A DNA stretch of 64,000 nucleotides from positions 124,001 to 188,000 of the forward strand of contig NZ_JAIVAJ010000001.1 of NCBI RefSeq assembly GCF_020171725.1. Direction: 5' to 3'. Below, in pieces: positions 39,008-47,718 of this stretch (positions within the stretch are counted from its first letter, which is position 1; each line of letters begins with the position of its first letter). Below the pieces are notes generated by a model. It saw only the letters and a list, made by a program, of their open reading frames with translations, had not been told where the DNA came from and made no database searches. Both the position numbers and the translations under genes were made by a program. The DNA comes from Halobacillus litoralis (GTDB lineage: Bacteria; Bacillota; Bacilli; Bacillales; Halobacillaceae).

Positions 39008-40093
39008 TTACATTTTCTTCTCCAGCCTGTAGACGTAGGCAAGGATCTCAGCTACCGATTTAAAGAACTTCTCATCGATCGGTTTGTCGATTTCACAGTC
39101 GGCATAAAGGGCCCGGGCAAGCGGACGGTTCTCCACCTGCATCACATCATTCGCCTTGGCAATTTCCTTGATTTTTTGGGCAACGAAATCGACACCCTTA
39201 GCAACCACTATCGGGGCATCCGACTTGTCTTCATCATATTTGACCGCAATGGCATAGTGGGTCGGGTTGGTGATGACGACATCAGCGTCCGGTACTTCAC
39301 TCATCATGCGGGCCGAGGACATCTGACGCTGCTTCTCCTTGATTTTAGCCTTAATCTGAGGATCCCCTTCGATGTTTTTATGTTCATCTTTGATGTCTTT
39401 CTTCGACATTCGAATGTTTTTCTCGTGATCGTAGCGTTGATACGTGTAATCCATCACGGAGAGAATCAACAGCGCAAGGGCTGAGGCAAGCCCCATCAGG
39501 ATCGTTGTATTTCCGAAAAAAGAAAGCGCCGCTTCCACCGACTTTTGCGATGCATTTAAGAGGTCGTTTTTATTCACCCAAATGATGCTGAAGGTGATCA
39601 CCCCGACCATCGAAATTTTCAGCAGTGATTTCACAAGTTCGACGAGGGCTCTTGCTGAGAAAATCTTTTTCGCCCCTTGAATAGGGTCGAGTTTCTTCAA
39701 ATCCATCTTCAGCGGTTCGCCGGTGAACATGACACCGACTTGCAACAAATTGGATGCGACACCAGCTACGATGGCAACCCCCATGATCGGGGCCACCACT
39801 TTGCTCACTTCCCATGTCATTTGCACAAAGACTGTATGTACCTGAGCCTCTGTCACATCCCAAAGCATGTATTCGCGAAACGCGTGTTCATACATTCCTG
39901 TCATCGTCTGTTTCATAGCCGGGCCGAGAAGAAACAGAATTCCGAATACGAAGAGCAGGAGAAAACCGGTATTGACATCCTGACTTTTCGGTACCTGTCC
40001 CTTCTTCCTCGTGTCTTCCCTTTTCTTCGGTGTTGCTTCTTCGGTTTTCTCATCTGCAGCAAAATACTGGAGATCTAACCTTAATAACTCCAT
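39008..40093 (-). CDS. flhB: Flagellar export protein FlhB (autocleaving substrate-specificity switch)
   Basis: 361 aa. LLRLDLQYFAADEKTEEATP at the N-terminus, four transmembrane helices, and a C-terminal cytoplasmic domain with the NPTH autocleavage site (Asn near residue 276; VVITNPTHYAIAVKYDED). ATG 40093 is chosen because the upstream extension overlaps fliR and GGAGG lies before this ATG. Confidence 0.97.
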   Translation of the reverse strand: MELLRLDLQYFAADEKTEEATPKKREDTRKKGQVPKSQDVNTGFLLLFVFGILFLLGPAMKQTMTGMYEHAFREYMLWDVTEAQVHTVFVQMTWEVSKVVAPIMGVAIVAGVASNLLQVGVMFTGEPLKMDLKKLDPIQGAKKIFSARALVELVKSLLKISMVGVITFSIIWVNKNDLLNASQKSVEAALSFFGNTTILMGLASALALLILSVMDYTYQRYDHEKNIRMSKKDIKDEHKNIEGDPQIKAKIKEKQRQMSSARMMSEVPDADVVITNPTHYAIAVKYDEDKSDAPIVVAKGVDFVAQKIKEIAKANDVMQVENRPLARALYADCEIDKPIDEKFFKSVAEILAYVYRLEKKM

Positions 40094-40097
40094 AGCC

Positions 40098-40874
40098 TCA
40101 GCCTCCAAGGATTTGCATGAACCCACGCATCGTTGTAAGCATGGTTTCAAATAAGTTTCTGATCAGCATGACATAGAAGACCATGCCAATGACAAGCACG
40201 GAAAGTCCAATAAAAATTTTCAACGGCAGTCCGACGACAAATACGTTTAACTGCGGGACAGTTCGGGCAATGATTCCTAAGGCGACATCAACGAGAAACA
40301 AACAACCGACAATCGGAATCGCCATTAAAAACGCAATGACGAACATCTGATTGAACGCGTCGAGGACAAAAAGGATCCATCCTTCCTCTTGAAGCGGAAG
40401 GAACTGATCGATCGGGATCAATTCATAGCTATAGAAAACCCCGTCCATCATCAGATGATGTCCATTGACGGCTAAAATGAACAGTAAGGTGATCATATAT
40501 AAATACTGACCAATCAACGGGCTTTGAGCACCTGTTTGAGGGTCCACTACGTTCGCAATGGCAAACCCCATCTGGAAATCGATGAAGCCTCCTGCAATTT
40601 GAATGGCACCGAGGATGATATACGCGAGGAGCCCGACTGAAATTCCGACTGCTGCTTCTTTGAAAATCAGCATAATGTATTCGGAATCGACCGTAAGATC
40701 TGGAATCGGAATCGTAAAATACATAATCAAAGCCAAAAAAAAGCTGAAAGCGACTTTATGTCGAGTCGGAACATTCCGATAAGAAAAAACAGGGAGCGTT
40801 ACGAAAAACGAAACGACCCGGACGAAAACGAGTAAAAAGCCTGGAAGTGCGGAAAAGTTTATCGTTTCAACCAT
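40098..40874 (-). CDS. fliR: Flagellar export protein FliR
   Basis: 258 aa polytopic inner-membrane component of the FliPQR gate. Long hydrophobic segments with the conserved LPLKIFIGLSVLVIGMVFY near the C-terminus. Flanked by fliQ (2-nt gap) and flhB. Confidence 0.95.
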   Translation of the reverse strand: MVETINFSALPGFLLVFVRVVSFFVTLPVFSYRNVPTRHKVAFSFFLALIMYFTIPIPDLTVDSEYIMLIFKEAAVGISVGLLAYIILGAIQIAGGFIDFQMGFAIANVVDPQTGAQSPLIGQYLYMITLLFILAVNGHHLMMDGVFYSYELIPIDQFLPLQEEGWILFVLDAFNQMFVIAFLMAIPIVGCLFLVDVALGIIARTVPQLNVFVVGLPLKIFIGLSVLVIGMVFYVMLIRNLFETMLTTMRGFMQILGG

Positions 40875-40876
40875 TT

Positions 40877-41146
40877 TTATCCTACCAATATATTTAAATT
40901 GTTAAAGACATTTGCTGCGAAGTCGACCATGCTCGTCAACATCCAAGGACCGAAGACAATCATGCCGATCATGACGGCAACAATCTTAGGAATGAAGGCA
41001 AGTGTCTGCTCCTGAATCTGAGTCGTTGCCTGAAAGATACTGACGACCAGTCCGACAGATAGAGCGAGGATCAACAACGGCCCAGTCATCATCAGGACGG
41101 TATAAATGCCTTCTTTGGCAAATTCTATGACCATTTGAGTATTCAA
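40877..41146 (-). CDS. fliQ: Flagellar export protein FliQ
   Basis: 89 aa, two transmembrane helices around the highly conserved SIFQATTQIQEQTLAFIPKI. The start is TTG 41146, with AGGAGG 9 nt upstream and length equal to B. subtilis FliQ. Between fliP and fliR. Confidence 0.96.
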   Translation of the reverse strand: MNTQMVIEFAKEGIYTVLMMTGPLLILALSVGLVVSIFQATTQIQEQTLAFIPKIVAVMIGMIVFGPWMLTSMVDFAANVFNNLNILVG

Positions 41147-41164
41147 TGTGCGTAACCTCCTATG

Positions 41165-41830
41165 TTAGAAGCCTTCAAGCAGCGATTTCGAGATTAAATA
41201 CCATCCGTCTACGAGCACAAACAACAGAATCTTGAATGGAAGTGAGATCATGACGGGCGGAAGCATCATCATACCCATGGACATCAGAACACTGGCGACT
41301 GCCATATCAATGACGAGAAACGGTACGAAAATCATAAAACCCATTTGAAACGCCGTTTTCAGTTCACTGATCGCAAATGCCGGAACGAGCGTCGTGAGCG
41401 GAACATCTTGAATCGTCTCCGGCCTCTCCATTTCAGAATAGCCCATAAACAACTCTAAATCCTTCTGCCTCGTATGCTTTGCCATAAATTCCTTCATCGG
41501 AATACTCGCTTCTTCATACGCTTCATCCAGTGTGATTTCATTGTTGAAAAGCGGTGTCAATGCTTCATCATTCACTTCCTGAAACGTCGGAGCCATCACG
41601 AAAAAGGTCAAAAATAACGCAATACCAATCAGCACTTGGTTCGGAGGCATCTGCTGCGTCGCAAGAGACGTTCGAACGAACGAGAGTACAATCAAGATTC
41701 TCGTGAAGCTCGTCATTAAGATCAAAAGCCCTGGTGCGACCGATAAAATCGTTAATAGCAGTAACAGCTTCACAGAAGTCGATATGCTTTCAGGATCAGA
41801 ACTTGAGAAAATATCAATAAATTCATTCAT
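41165..41830 (-). CDS. fliP: Flagellar export protein FliP
   Basis: 221 aa, very close to B. subtilis FliP. MNEFIDIFSSSDPESISTSV, RTSLATQQMPPNQVLIGIAL, MAKHTRQKDLELFMG-like block and PPVMISLPFKILLFVLVDGW are visible. Four transmembrane helices; no cleavable signal peptide. Start overlaps fliO by 8 nt (ATGAATGA). Confidence 0.97.
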   Translation of the reverse strand: MNEFIDIFSSSDPESISTSVKLLLLLTILSVAPGLLILMTSFTRILIVLSFVRTSLATQQMPPNQVLIGIALFLTFFVMAPTFQEVNDEALTPLFNNEITLDEAYEEASIPMKEFMAKHTRQKDLELFMGYSEMERPETIQDVPLTTLVPAFAISELKTAFQMGFMIFVPFLVIDMAVASVLMSMGMMMLPPVMISLPFKILLFVLVDGWYLISKSLLEGF

Positions 41831-42482
41831 GGTGCTGATCCTCCTGCTTCTGACGTCTCGCTTCTTTCGTTTTTTTCTTCATATCATTCAATTGATTTTC
41901 AAACAGCTCTTGAAATTGAGCCGTCGATGTAGCGGAATCTGCAGTCGATTCCTTCGAAGCTTTCAAAGGTTTCAACAGGTTGTTGAAGCTCGCAGGCTTC
42001 TGCTGGTTATCTTCACGGTTTAACAGCGAGGTTTTTGTCTTCTCATCAGTCACTTCCGTCACCATCTGAACCGTATCGCCGACACCTAGGATAAACACCT
42101 GCTCTCCCACTCTTACCGCTTGAATCGAGCGGTTGGGAGCAAGATTCATTCCGCCGAGATTTTCCATCGTCCGGTTTCGGCTGAACAGCTTGTTCTTCTG
42201 ATTGAAGAATTTCAACAGTCCATAAATCAAACCGAGGACAAGGAGAAGAACAGCGACCAGTCTTACAATCGTGCCAACCAGTGATGGTTCTGGAGCCTCT
42301 ACTGCTTCCTCTCCCGTTCCTGCTGGAGATTCATTTGAATCTTCAGCAGGATCATTAGAGGAACAACCCTTTTGGTCGGGATTCACTATACATTCATAGC
42401 TCGAAGGCGATGCCTGTCCAACTACAGGGAATAACATGTTCATCGTTAGTAAAACCAGGATGATTCTAACCATTTGTTTCAT
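41823..42482 (-). CDS. fliO: Flagellar protein FliO/FliZ
   Basis: 219 aa. A signal peptide (about 1-25), a short extracytoplasmic acidic region with two Cys (residues ~31 and ~40), one transmembrane helix (about 69-92) and a cytoplasmic FliO domain (LGGMNLAPNRSIQAVRVGEQ). FliO assists FliPQR gate assembly. The B. subtilis homologue is named FliZ. Confidence 0.93.
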   Translation of the reverse strand: MKQMVRIILVLLTMNMLFPVVGQASPSSYECIVNPDQKGCSSNDPAEDSNESPAGTGEEAVEAPEPSLVGTIVRLVAVLLLVLGLIYGLLKFFNQKNKLFSRNRTMENLGGMNLAPNRSIQAVRVGEQVFILGVGDTVQMVTEVTDEKTKTSLLNREDNQQKPASFNNLLKPLKASKESTADSATSTAQFQELFENQLNDMKKKTKEARRQKQEDQHHE

Positions 42483-42493
42483 ACGTAACCCTC

Positions 42494-42856
42494 TTAACTC
42501 AGTGCTTTTTGGATGGCCTCGATGACGCGGTCAGCTTGGAACGGTTTTACGATGAAGTCTTTTGCGCCTGCTTGAATCGCGTCAACGACCATCGCCTGTT
42601 GACCCATTGCAGAACACATAATCACTTTAGCCTCCGGGTTCTCGGATTTAATTTCTTTAAGAGCAGCAATACCGTCCATCTCCGGCATCGTAATGTCCAT
42701 CGTGACAAGATCCGGCTGTTGTTCTTTGTACATTTCGACGGCTTTCTTCCCGTCCTCTGCTTCCCCTGCGATTTCATATCCATTCTTCGTCAGGATATCC
42801 TTCACCATCATTCTCATAAATGCTGCATCATCAACAATCAAAATACTTTGTGCCAT
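42494..42856 (-). CDS. cheY: Chemotaxis response regulator CheY
   Basis: 120 aa single receiver domain. Acidic pair D9-D10, phospho-acceptor D54 (DLVTMDITMPEMDG), Ser82 and Lys104 (FIVKPF). Phosphorylated by CheA; CheY-P binds FliM. Encoded directly after fliY, its phosphatase. Confidence 0.98.
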   Translation of the reverse strand: MAQSILIVDDAAFMRMMVKDILTKNGYEIAGEAEDGKKAVEMYKEQQPDLVTMDITMPEMDGIAALKEIKSENPEAKVIMCSAMGQQAMVVDAIQAGAKDFIVKPFQADRVIEAIQKALS

Positions 42857-42869
42857 TTGTATTCCTCCC

Positions 42870-44105
42870 CTAGCGTAGTTTGCTTAATCGATCTTTTGGA
42901 CTTAATATATCTGTGACTCGAACACCAAAGTTCTCATCGATGACGACAACTTCACCTTTGGCCATCAGCTTCTCATTCACGTGAATGTCGACCGGTTCCC
43001 CCGCCAACTTATCAAGCTCAATGACAGAACCTGCTGATAGTTCAAGGATTTCTTTAATGGTACGTCTTGTACGACCGAGCTCAACCGTTACCTTTAGCGG
43101 TATGTCCATGAGCATATCCAAGTTCCGGTGTTCTTCATTGCTCAGCTGAACAGACTCAAAGTTTTGGAACTCAGCTGACTGAATATCCGCTTCTTGAACA
43201 CCTCGTCCATGAGGCCCCCCCACAAATTGTGGCTGTTGAGGTACCTGCTGTTGAGGTACCTGCTGCTGTGGTACCTGCTGCTGTGGTGGCTGCTGGTACA
43301 TGTTCGACTGTTGATCCGGTGCAGCTTGCGGTTCCGGCGCACTTGGCTGGGCAGGGTGCTGTGGTTGTGGTGTCGGAGCAGGATCCGGTGCCGCAGTCGC
43401 TGGTTCCTGCTCGCTGGAAGCTTCCGGATTCAATAGTTGATCCACTAACTCCTTCGCAAATCCAACGGGCAGAAGCTGCATGATATTGGAGTCAATTAAG
43501 TTTCCGACCCTAAGCTGGAACGAAACCTTAACTAAAATTTCATCATCTGGAATCTGTTCGGTTCCTTTGTCCTCTTCCAGATTTAGAACATCCACAGTCG
43601 GAGGTGAAATATCCACCTTCTTATCAAAGATCGTCGACATGCTTGTCGCAGCAGACCCCATCATTTGGTTCATTGCTTCCTGCACAGCGCTTAACGCGAT
43701 CTCACTCAAGTTCTCATCAGGCGAAGTCCCGTCCCCCCCGAGCATTAAATCGGCAATGATCGCTGCATCCTGAGAGCCGATCACAAGAACGTTCTCTCCT
43801 GAGAAACCATCTGTGTATTGAACCCCGATCGCGACATAAGGTTTTGGAAATTCACTCGGCAGTGAAGCCCTCTGTACCACCGAGATTTTCGGTGTCGTAA
43901 TGTCTACTTTCTGATTGAGTAAGGACGAAAGGGCCGTGGCCGAGCTTCCAAACGAAATATTGCCAATTTCCCCTAATGCGTCTTCTTCAAGACTGGAAAT
44001 CTGATCGTTCAGATCGGGTGCTGGCTGTGGTTCCACATCTTCATCGTCATCGCTACCGTTTAATAGCGCATCAATTTCATCTTGAGATAACATATCATCA
44101 TTCAT
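42870..44105 (-). CDS. fliY: Flagellar switch protein and CheY-P phosphatase FliY (FliN domain)
   Basis: 411 aa. N-terminal MLSQDEIDALLNGSDDDED, then a CheC-like phosphatase region (EDALGEIGNISFGSSATALS and VQEAMNQMMGSAATSMS), a Pro/Gln-rich linker (about 232-305, with QQQVP repeats), and the C-terminal SpoA/FliN domain (LMDIPLKVTVELGRTRRTIK). Start overlaps fliM by 8 nt. Confidence 0.97.
   Translation of the reverse strand: MNDDMLSQDEIDALLNGSDDDEDVEPQPAPDLNDQISSLEEDALGEIGNISFGSSATALSSLLNQKVDITTPKISVVQRASLPSEFPKPYVAIGVQYTDGFSGENVLVIGSQDAAIIADLMLGGDGTSPDENLSEIALSAVQEAMNQMMGSAATSMSTIFDKKVDISPPTVDVLNLEEDKGTEQIPDDEILVKVSFQLRVGNLIDSNIMQLLPVGFAKELVDQLLNPEASSEQEPATAAPDPAPTPQPQHPAQPSAPEPQAAPDQQSNMYQQPPQQQVPQQQVPQQQVPQQPQFVGGPHGRGVQEADIQSAEFQNFESVQLSNEEHRNLDMLMDIPLKVTVELGRTRRTIKEILELSAGSVIELDKLAGEPVDIHVNEKLMAKGEVVVIDENFGVRVTDILSPKDRLSKLR
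43240..43284. repeat. Three 15-bp tandem repeats inside fliY
   Basis: Three adjoining units of GGTACCTGCTGCTGT (first unit differs at two bases) encode the repeated QQQVP of the FliY linker. A likely site of repeat-number variation between strains; in-frame changes would only alter linker length. Confidence 0.85.
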
Positions 44106-45099
44106 CTAGTTCAGCCTCCCCTCTCAGCTCTTCGATGATTTGAACAGCTAAATGATTCTTTTTCTTCCCTGGTTGAATATAAAACTTGTCTTCATCATCC
44201 ACTTTCATCCGCATCGGTTGATCGATCGGCTGGTCAAGCCGGATGACGTCGTCTTTATTTAAATCAAGGAATTGTTCTATGGACATACTCGCTTCTCCAA
44301 GCATCGCACGCACATCCACTTCTGCTCCTCGTATGGTTTTCGAGAGAGCATTGACTTCCTCTTCGTTCCGCTCCTTCGGCTGCTGCTTCTGCATCCAGTA
44401 ATGGACCGAAAGCTTCGGAATGATCGGCTCAAGGACGACGTGAGGAATACAAATGTTGATCATTCCACTCGTCTCCCCGATCGTCGTATTCAAGGACACA
44501 ACGACTACGGTCTCGTTTGGAGATACCATTTGTAAAAACTGCGGGTTCACTTCGAATTCTTCAAGAATCGGGTCGATGTCTACAATCGATCCCCAGGCTT
44601 CCTGATAGTTTTCGAGTGAACGTTCGAATAAGTGAGACATGATCGTCGTTTCGATTTCCGTCAGATTGTCCACCTTGTTGACACTGCTTCCCCGCCCGCC
44701 TAACACGCGGTCAAGCATGGCATACGCGATATTCGGATTCGATTCCATCAAAATCCTTCCTTCTAAAGGAGGGACACTGAAAATGTTCAAAATGGTCATC
44801 GTCGGGATCGATCGAATGAATTCATCGTATGGCAGTTGGTCTACAGATGCGACTTCGATATTCACATAGGTGCGCAGCTGTGCAGAAAAATACGTTGTCA
44901 ATAATCGTGAAAAGTTCTCATGGATTCTTGATAAGCTGCGAATCTGGTCTTTAGAAAAGCGAAGCGCACGTTTGAAATCATAGACGCGTACTTTTTTCTC
45001 TTTTTCCTCGTTCTTTAACTCTTCGGCATTCATCTCACCGGTTGATAAAGCGGATAAGAGGGAGTCTATTTCATTTTGTGAAAGAACTTCATCTGCCAA
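44098..45099 (-). CDS. fliM: Flagellar motor switch protein FliM
   Basis: 333 aa C-ring protein. N-terminal CheY-P-binding motif (EVLSQNEIDSLLSAL), middle CheC-like domain (KVRVYDFKRALRFSKDQIRS onward), and C-terminal SpoA domain. The start is TTG 45099, correctly spaced after AAAGGGGGTGA; an upstream in-frame GTG (45120) lies before the Shine-Dalgarno. Confidence 0.97.
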   Translation of the reverse strand: MADEVLSQNEIDSLLSALSTGEMNAEELKNEEKEKKVRVYDFKRALRFSKDQIRSLSRIHENFSRLLTTYFSAQLRTYVNIEVASVDQLPYDEFIRSIPTMTILNIFSVPPLEGRILMESNPNIAYAMLDRVLGGRGSSVNKVDNLTEIETTIMSHLFERSLENYQEAWGSIVDIDPILEEFEVNPQFLQMVSPNETVVVVSLNTTIGETSGMINICIPHVVLEPIIPKLSVHYWMQKQQPKERNEEEVNALSKTIRGAEVDVRAMLGEASMSIEQFLDLNKDDVIRLDQPIDQPMRMKVDDEDKFYIQPGKKKNHLAVQIIEELRGEAELDE

Positions 45100-45128
45100 A
45101 ACCTCACCCCCTTTGTTCACTCGTCAGG

Positions 45129-45542
45129 CTATTGAAGCACCTTATCCACTGTATAAACATCGGTCACTTCTCCTTCTTGCATGACCTGGTTCAATCTAAG
45201 CTTCACGGTCTCTTCCAGTCCACTGAGACCGGACTGGAATGTTTCCCCTTCCATCGTCGCCAGTTCTTTGATCAGAACGTTCTGCATTTGGAAATCGCGC
45301 TTTTCTAATTCTTCCAGCGCGTCTGTGCTGTCGGTTACGATGCGAAATCGTATTCGAATGAAGTCCCCATCTTCAAGATCCGTTGTAATTTCTTCGGTTA
45401 ACAGTGAGGATTCACGAATTTCATCGATCGATCGCTCTCCGCTTGCTTCCTCGGGTTCATTATTCAAATTAAAAACAAGAATGAGGGCCACAACACCGAT
45501 TACGGTGAGCGTACTCAATATAATGATCATCGTTCTAAACAT
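45129..45542 (-). CDS. fliL: Flagellar basal body-associated protein FliL
   Basis: 137 aa. One N-terminal transmembrane helix (about 5-25) and an external stomatin-like domain with acidic composition; ends VTDVYTVDKVLQ. Supports stator function around the motor. Lies between swrD and fliM. Confidence 0.93.
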   Translation of the reverse strand: MFRTMIIILSTLTVIGVVALILVFNLNNEPEEASGERSIDEIRESSLLTEEITTDLEDGDFIRIRFRIVTDSTDALEELEKRDFQMQNVLIKELATMEGETFQSGLSGLEETVKLRLNQVMQEGEVTDVYTVDKVLQ

Positions 45543-45562
45543 AATCGCCTAACCCCCTCTCC

Positions 45563-45760
45563 CTAATCGACAATTCTAAGCAGACCAATCTCCCGGTAAA
45601 ACTTCTTACTACGTTTAATGACGACGTCCTCCGGTTCTTTGACGACGAACTTTTTTCCTTTAGTCGTCGTAATGGTTGTGTCCGGATTCGATTGAACCTG
45701 TTCTATGTACATCGCATTGAAGGTGAATGGTTCGCCATTTAATCTGGTGAGCGAAATCAT
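45563..45760 (-). CDS. swrD: FlbD/SwrD family protein
   Basis: 65 aa: MISLTRLNGEPFTFNAMYIE, with TTTKGKKFVVKEPEDVVIKR. Family FlbD (B. subtilis YlzI/SwrD), reported to raise flagellar motor power for swarming. It lies immediately after flgE and before fliL, the conserved order. Confidence 0.93.
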   Translation of the reverse strand: MISLTRLNGEPFTFNAMYIEQVQSNPDTTITTTKGKKFVVKEPEDVVIKRSKKFYREIGLLRIVD

Positions 45761-45806
45761 AGTGTTGGGAAGACCCTCATGTGAGAGCCTTCCTTCCCCC
45801 TTTTAT

Positions 45807-46769
45807 TTATCGTTTAAGGTTGACCAGTTCCTGAAGAATTTCATCAGACGTTGTAATGATTCTGGTGTTCGCTTGGAAACCACGCTGTGCTGTGATCATT
45901 TCCGTGAACGATTCAGCAAGGTCGACGTTCGACATCTCGAGTGCACCTGATACCATTTGAGCTGCACCATTCTGTCCTGGAACCGTCATGTCTTCAAACG
46001 TATCGAACACACCATCATTTTCAAACGTCGAAAGTCCAGCGTTATCTGTATTCTGGAATGTGTTCGATCCAATCTTTTGTAGTCCGCTCATGTTCGAGAA
46101 CTGAGCCAGACGTACTTGCCCGGCTGCCTTGGAGCGGCCTTGTGCATCGATGTAATTCACAATCCCGTTATTCTGAATGCTGAAACTTTGTGCGTCTGCA
46201 GGGATTGTGATGACCCCTGCCTCGCCTAACGACTCATTCACTTCTGCATCAGGATCAATCTCATACGCTTCACCGACGAGATACTGTCCATTGTTGTTCA
46301 CAATTGCCCCATCATTATCTAAGTAGAAGTTACCCGCGCGGGAAAAACTTAGGGTTTGACCTTCCAATCCATCGTTAAACGTCTTCGCAACGGTGTCAAT
46401 CGGGTTTTCCTCTGTTCCCTCTGCGAGAACAAACATACCGTCTCCTTCAAGAGCAATATCAAGCGGTCGGTTCGTGGTCTGTCTGTTCCCCTGCGTGTGA
46501 ATCGTATCTATCGACCCGATTTGAGAACCAAGTCCCACTTGAGATGGGTTTAATCCCCCTCGCGTGTTAATGCCGACTCCAGGGTCTTCACCCGGTGCGG
46601 CAGTTGGGCCTTGTGCTCCTGAAACCGTCTGGCTCATCATATCCTGAAACGTCACACGACCCTTCTTATATCCGTAGGTGTTGACGTTTGCGATGTTGTT
46701 ACCGATCGTGTCCAGTTGTGTCTGAAAACCTTTCATTCCGGAGATTCCTGAGTACATCGAACGTAGCAT
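45807..46769 (-). CDS. flgE: Flagellar hook protein FlgE
   Basis: 320 aa, longer than the 264-aa B. subtilis hook. N-terminal rod/hook motif MLRSMYSGISGMKGFQTQLD and NNIANVNTYGYKKGRVTFQD; C-terminal EMSNVDLAESFTEMITAQRG and ANTRIITTSDEILQELVNL. The central variable domain is strongly acidic, fitting exposure to a saline medium. ATG 46769 has AAAGGA upstream. Confidence 0.95.
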   Translation of the reverse strand: MLRSMYSGISGMKGFQTQLDTIGNNIANVNTYGYKKGRVTFQDMMSQTVSGAQGPTAAPGEDPGVGINTRGGLNPSQVGLGSQIGSIDTIHTQGNRQTTNRPLDIALEGDGMFVLAEGTEENPIDTVAKTFNDGLEGQTLSFSRAGNFYLDNDGAIVNNNGQYLVGEAYEIDPDAEVNESLGEAGVITIPADAQSFSIQNNGIVNYIDAQGRSKAAGQVRLAQFSNMSGLQKIGSNTFQNTDNAGLSTFENDGVFDTFEDMTVPGQNGAAQMVSGALEMSNVDLAESFTEMITAQRGFQANTRIITTSDEILQELVNLKR

Positions 46770-46852
46770 ATTACCATTCCTTTCATGTGAATGAAAAATC
46801 AGCCGCTTCAATCAATCCACGGTCTGTTAAGGCCTCCCGATTTGGGTCCAGC

Positions 46853-47224
46853 CTAGTCCATAAGAATTGTGCCGTTGATATTTGTAAAAATCTTAGAGCT
46901 TGCTTCGTTCCTTGACATCGCTGTGACAACAGTGTGGTTTTTCGTACTGACGACCAGCGTCGCCTCATCCGTAATGACGAGCGAATCGGTAATGCCTTTC
47001 TTTTTCGCTTCTGTCATCTTTGATGAAATCGCGTCCCACTGTTGATCATCAATCTTGATATTCCGCTGCTGCAGACGTTCTTTAGCATGCTTACTCACTT
47101 TGATCTGCGCCGCTTCATCCAGAACATCACGAAAGGACGTATCCGTCTGTTTCGCTTCCGTGGCTTTTGCCTTCGCCGGTAATGGCGGGTGAAGCTGGTG
47201 AATGTGAGGATGAAATTTATTCAT
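46853..47224 (-). CDS. Flagellar operon protein, TIGR02530-like
   Basis: 123 aa. A histidine/proline-rich N-terminus (MNKFHPHIHQLHPPLP) precedes a compact domain (about 45-123, KVSKHAKERLQQRNI, VITDEATLVVSTKNHTVVTA). It resembles the family labelled TIGR02530 (flagellar operon protein), encoded between flgD and flgE in many Firmicutes. No biochemical role is known to me. Overlaps flgD by 8 nt (ATGAATAA). Confidence 0.82.
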   Translation of the reverse strand: MNKFHPHIHQLHPPLPAKAKATEAKQTDTSFRDVLDEAAQIKVSKHAKERLQQRNIKIDDQQWDAISSKMTEAKKKGITDSLVITDEATLVVSTKNHTVVTAMSRNEASSKIFTNINGTILMD

Positions 47225-47708
47225 CCGTTCCGCTCGAGTCTTCTACCTGTCCGTCTTCACTCGACTCCTGCTCCGCTTCATTCCTCACCTTCTGAATATC
47301 AAAAACGTTCACAAACTGCCCGCCTTCAAGCTCGAGCTGCGTCTTGCCGTCCTTCTGGTTGACAGATTGGACAACTCCCGTCTCAATCCGGTCTACAAAG
47401 CCTGTCTCTTCATCTAGCACAGGGTACGAAACTTCCTTGCCGATTAAATGGCTGTACTGAATGACAGGTGGGAGAGACTGAGATTGTGAGAATGACTGGA
47501 AAGCCTGGGACATGTTCGTCATCTGCTCTAAGCTTGAGAACTGTGTCATTTGAGAGATGAACTCTTTATCCTTCATCGGATCTAAAGGGTTCTGGTTTTG
47601 AATCTGTGCCATTAAAATCTTCAAAAAATCGTCTTTTCCTAACGAACTATCGCCTGAACCTCTTGTCTGTTGGTTCTGCAGATAAAAGGAAGGATCGATT
47701 TTCGTCAT
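47217..47708 (-). CDS. flgD: Flagellar hook assembly/cap protein FlgD
   Basis: 163 aa; N-terminal FlgD signature LGKDDFLKILMAQIQNQNPL and FISQMTQFSSLEQMTNMS. The C-terminal part is short (as in B. subtilis YlxG/FlgD) and ends in an acidic tail. Scaffold for hook polymerisation. Confidence 0.94.
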   Translation of the reverse strand: MTKIDPSFYLQNQQTRGSGDSSLGKDDFLKILMAQIQNQNPLDPMKDKEFISQMTQFSSLEQMTNMSQAFQSFSQSQSLPPVIQYSHLIGKEVSYPVLDEETGFVDRIETGVVQSVNQKDGKTQLELEGGQFVNVFDIQKVRNEAEQESSEDGQVEDSSGTDE

Positions 47709-47718
47709 ATTCGATCAC

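Noticed and set aside
43240..43284. Short direct repeats considered as a CRISPR or replication-iteron array
   Set aside because: They are contiguous, in frame and encode the FliY linker; no spacers.
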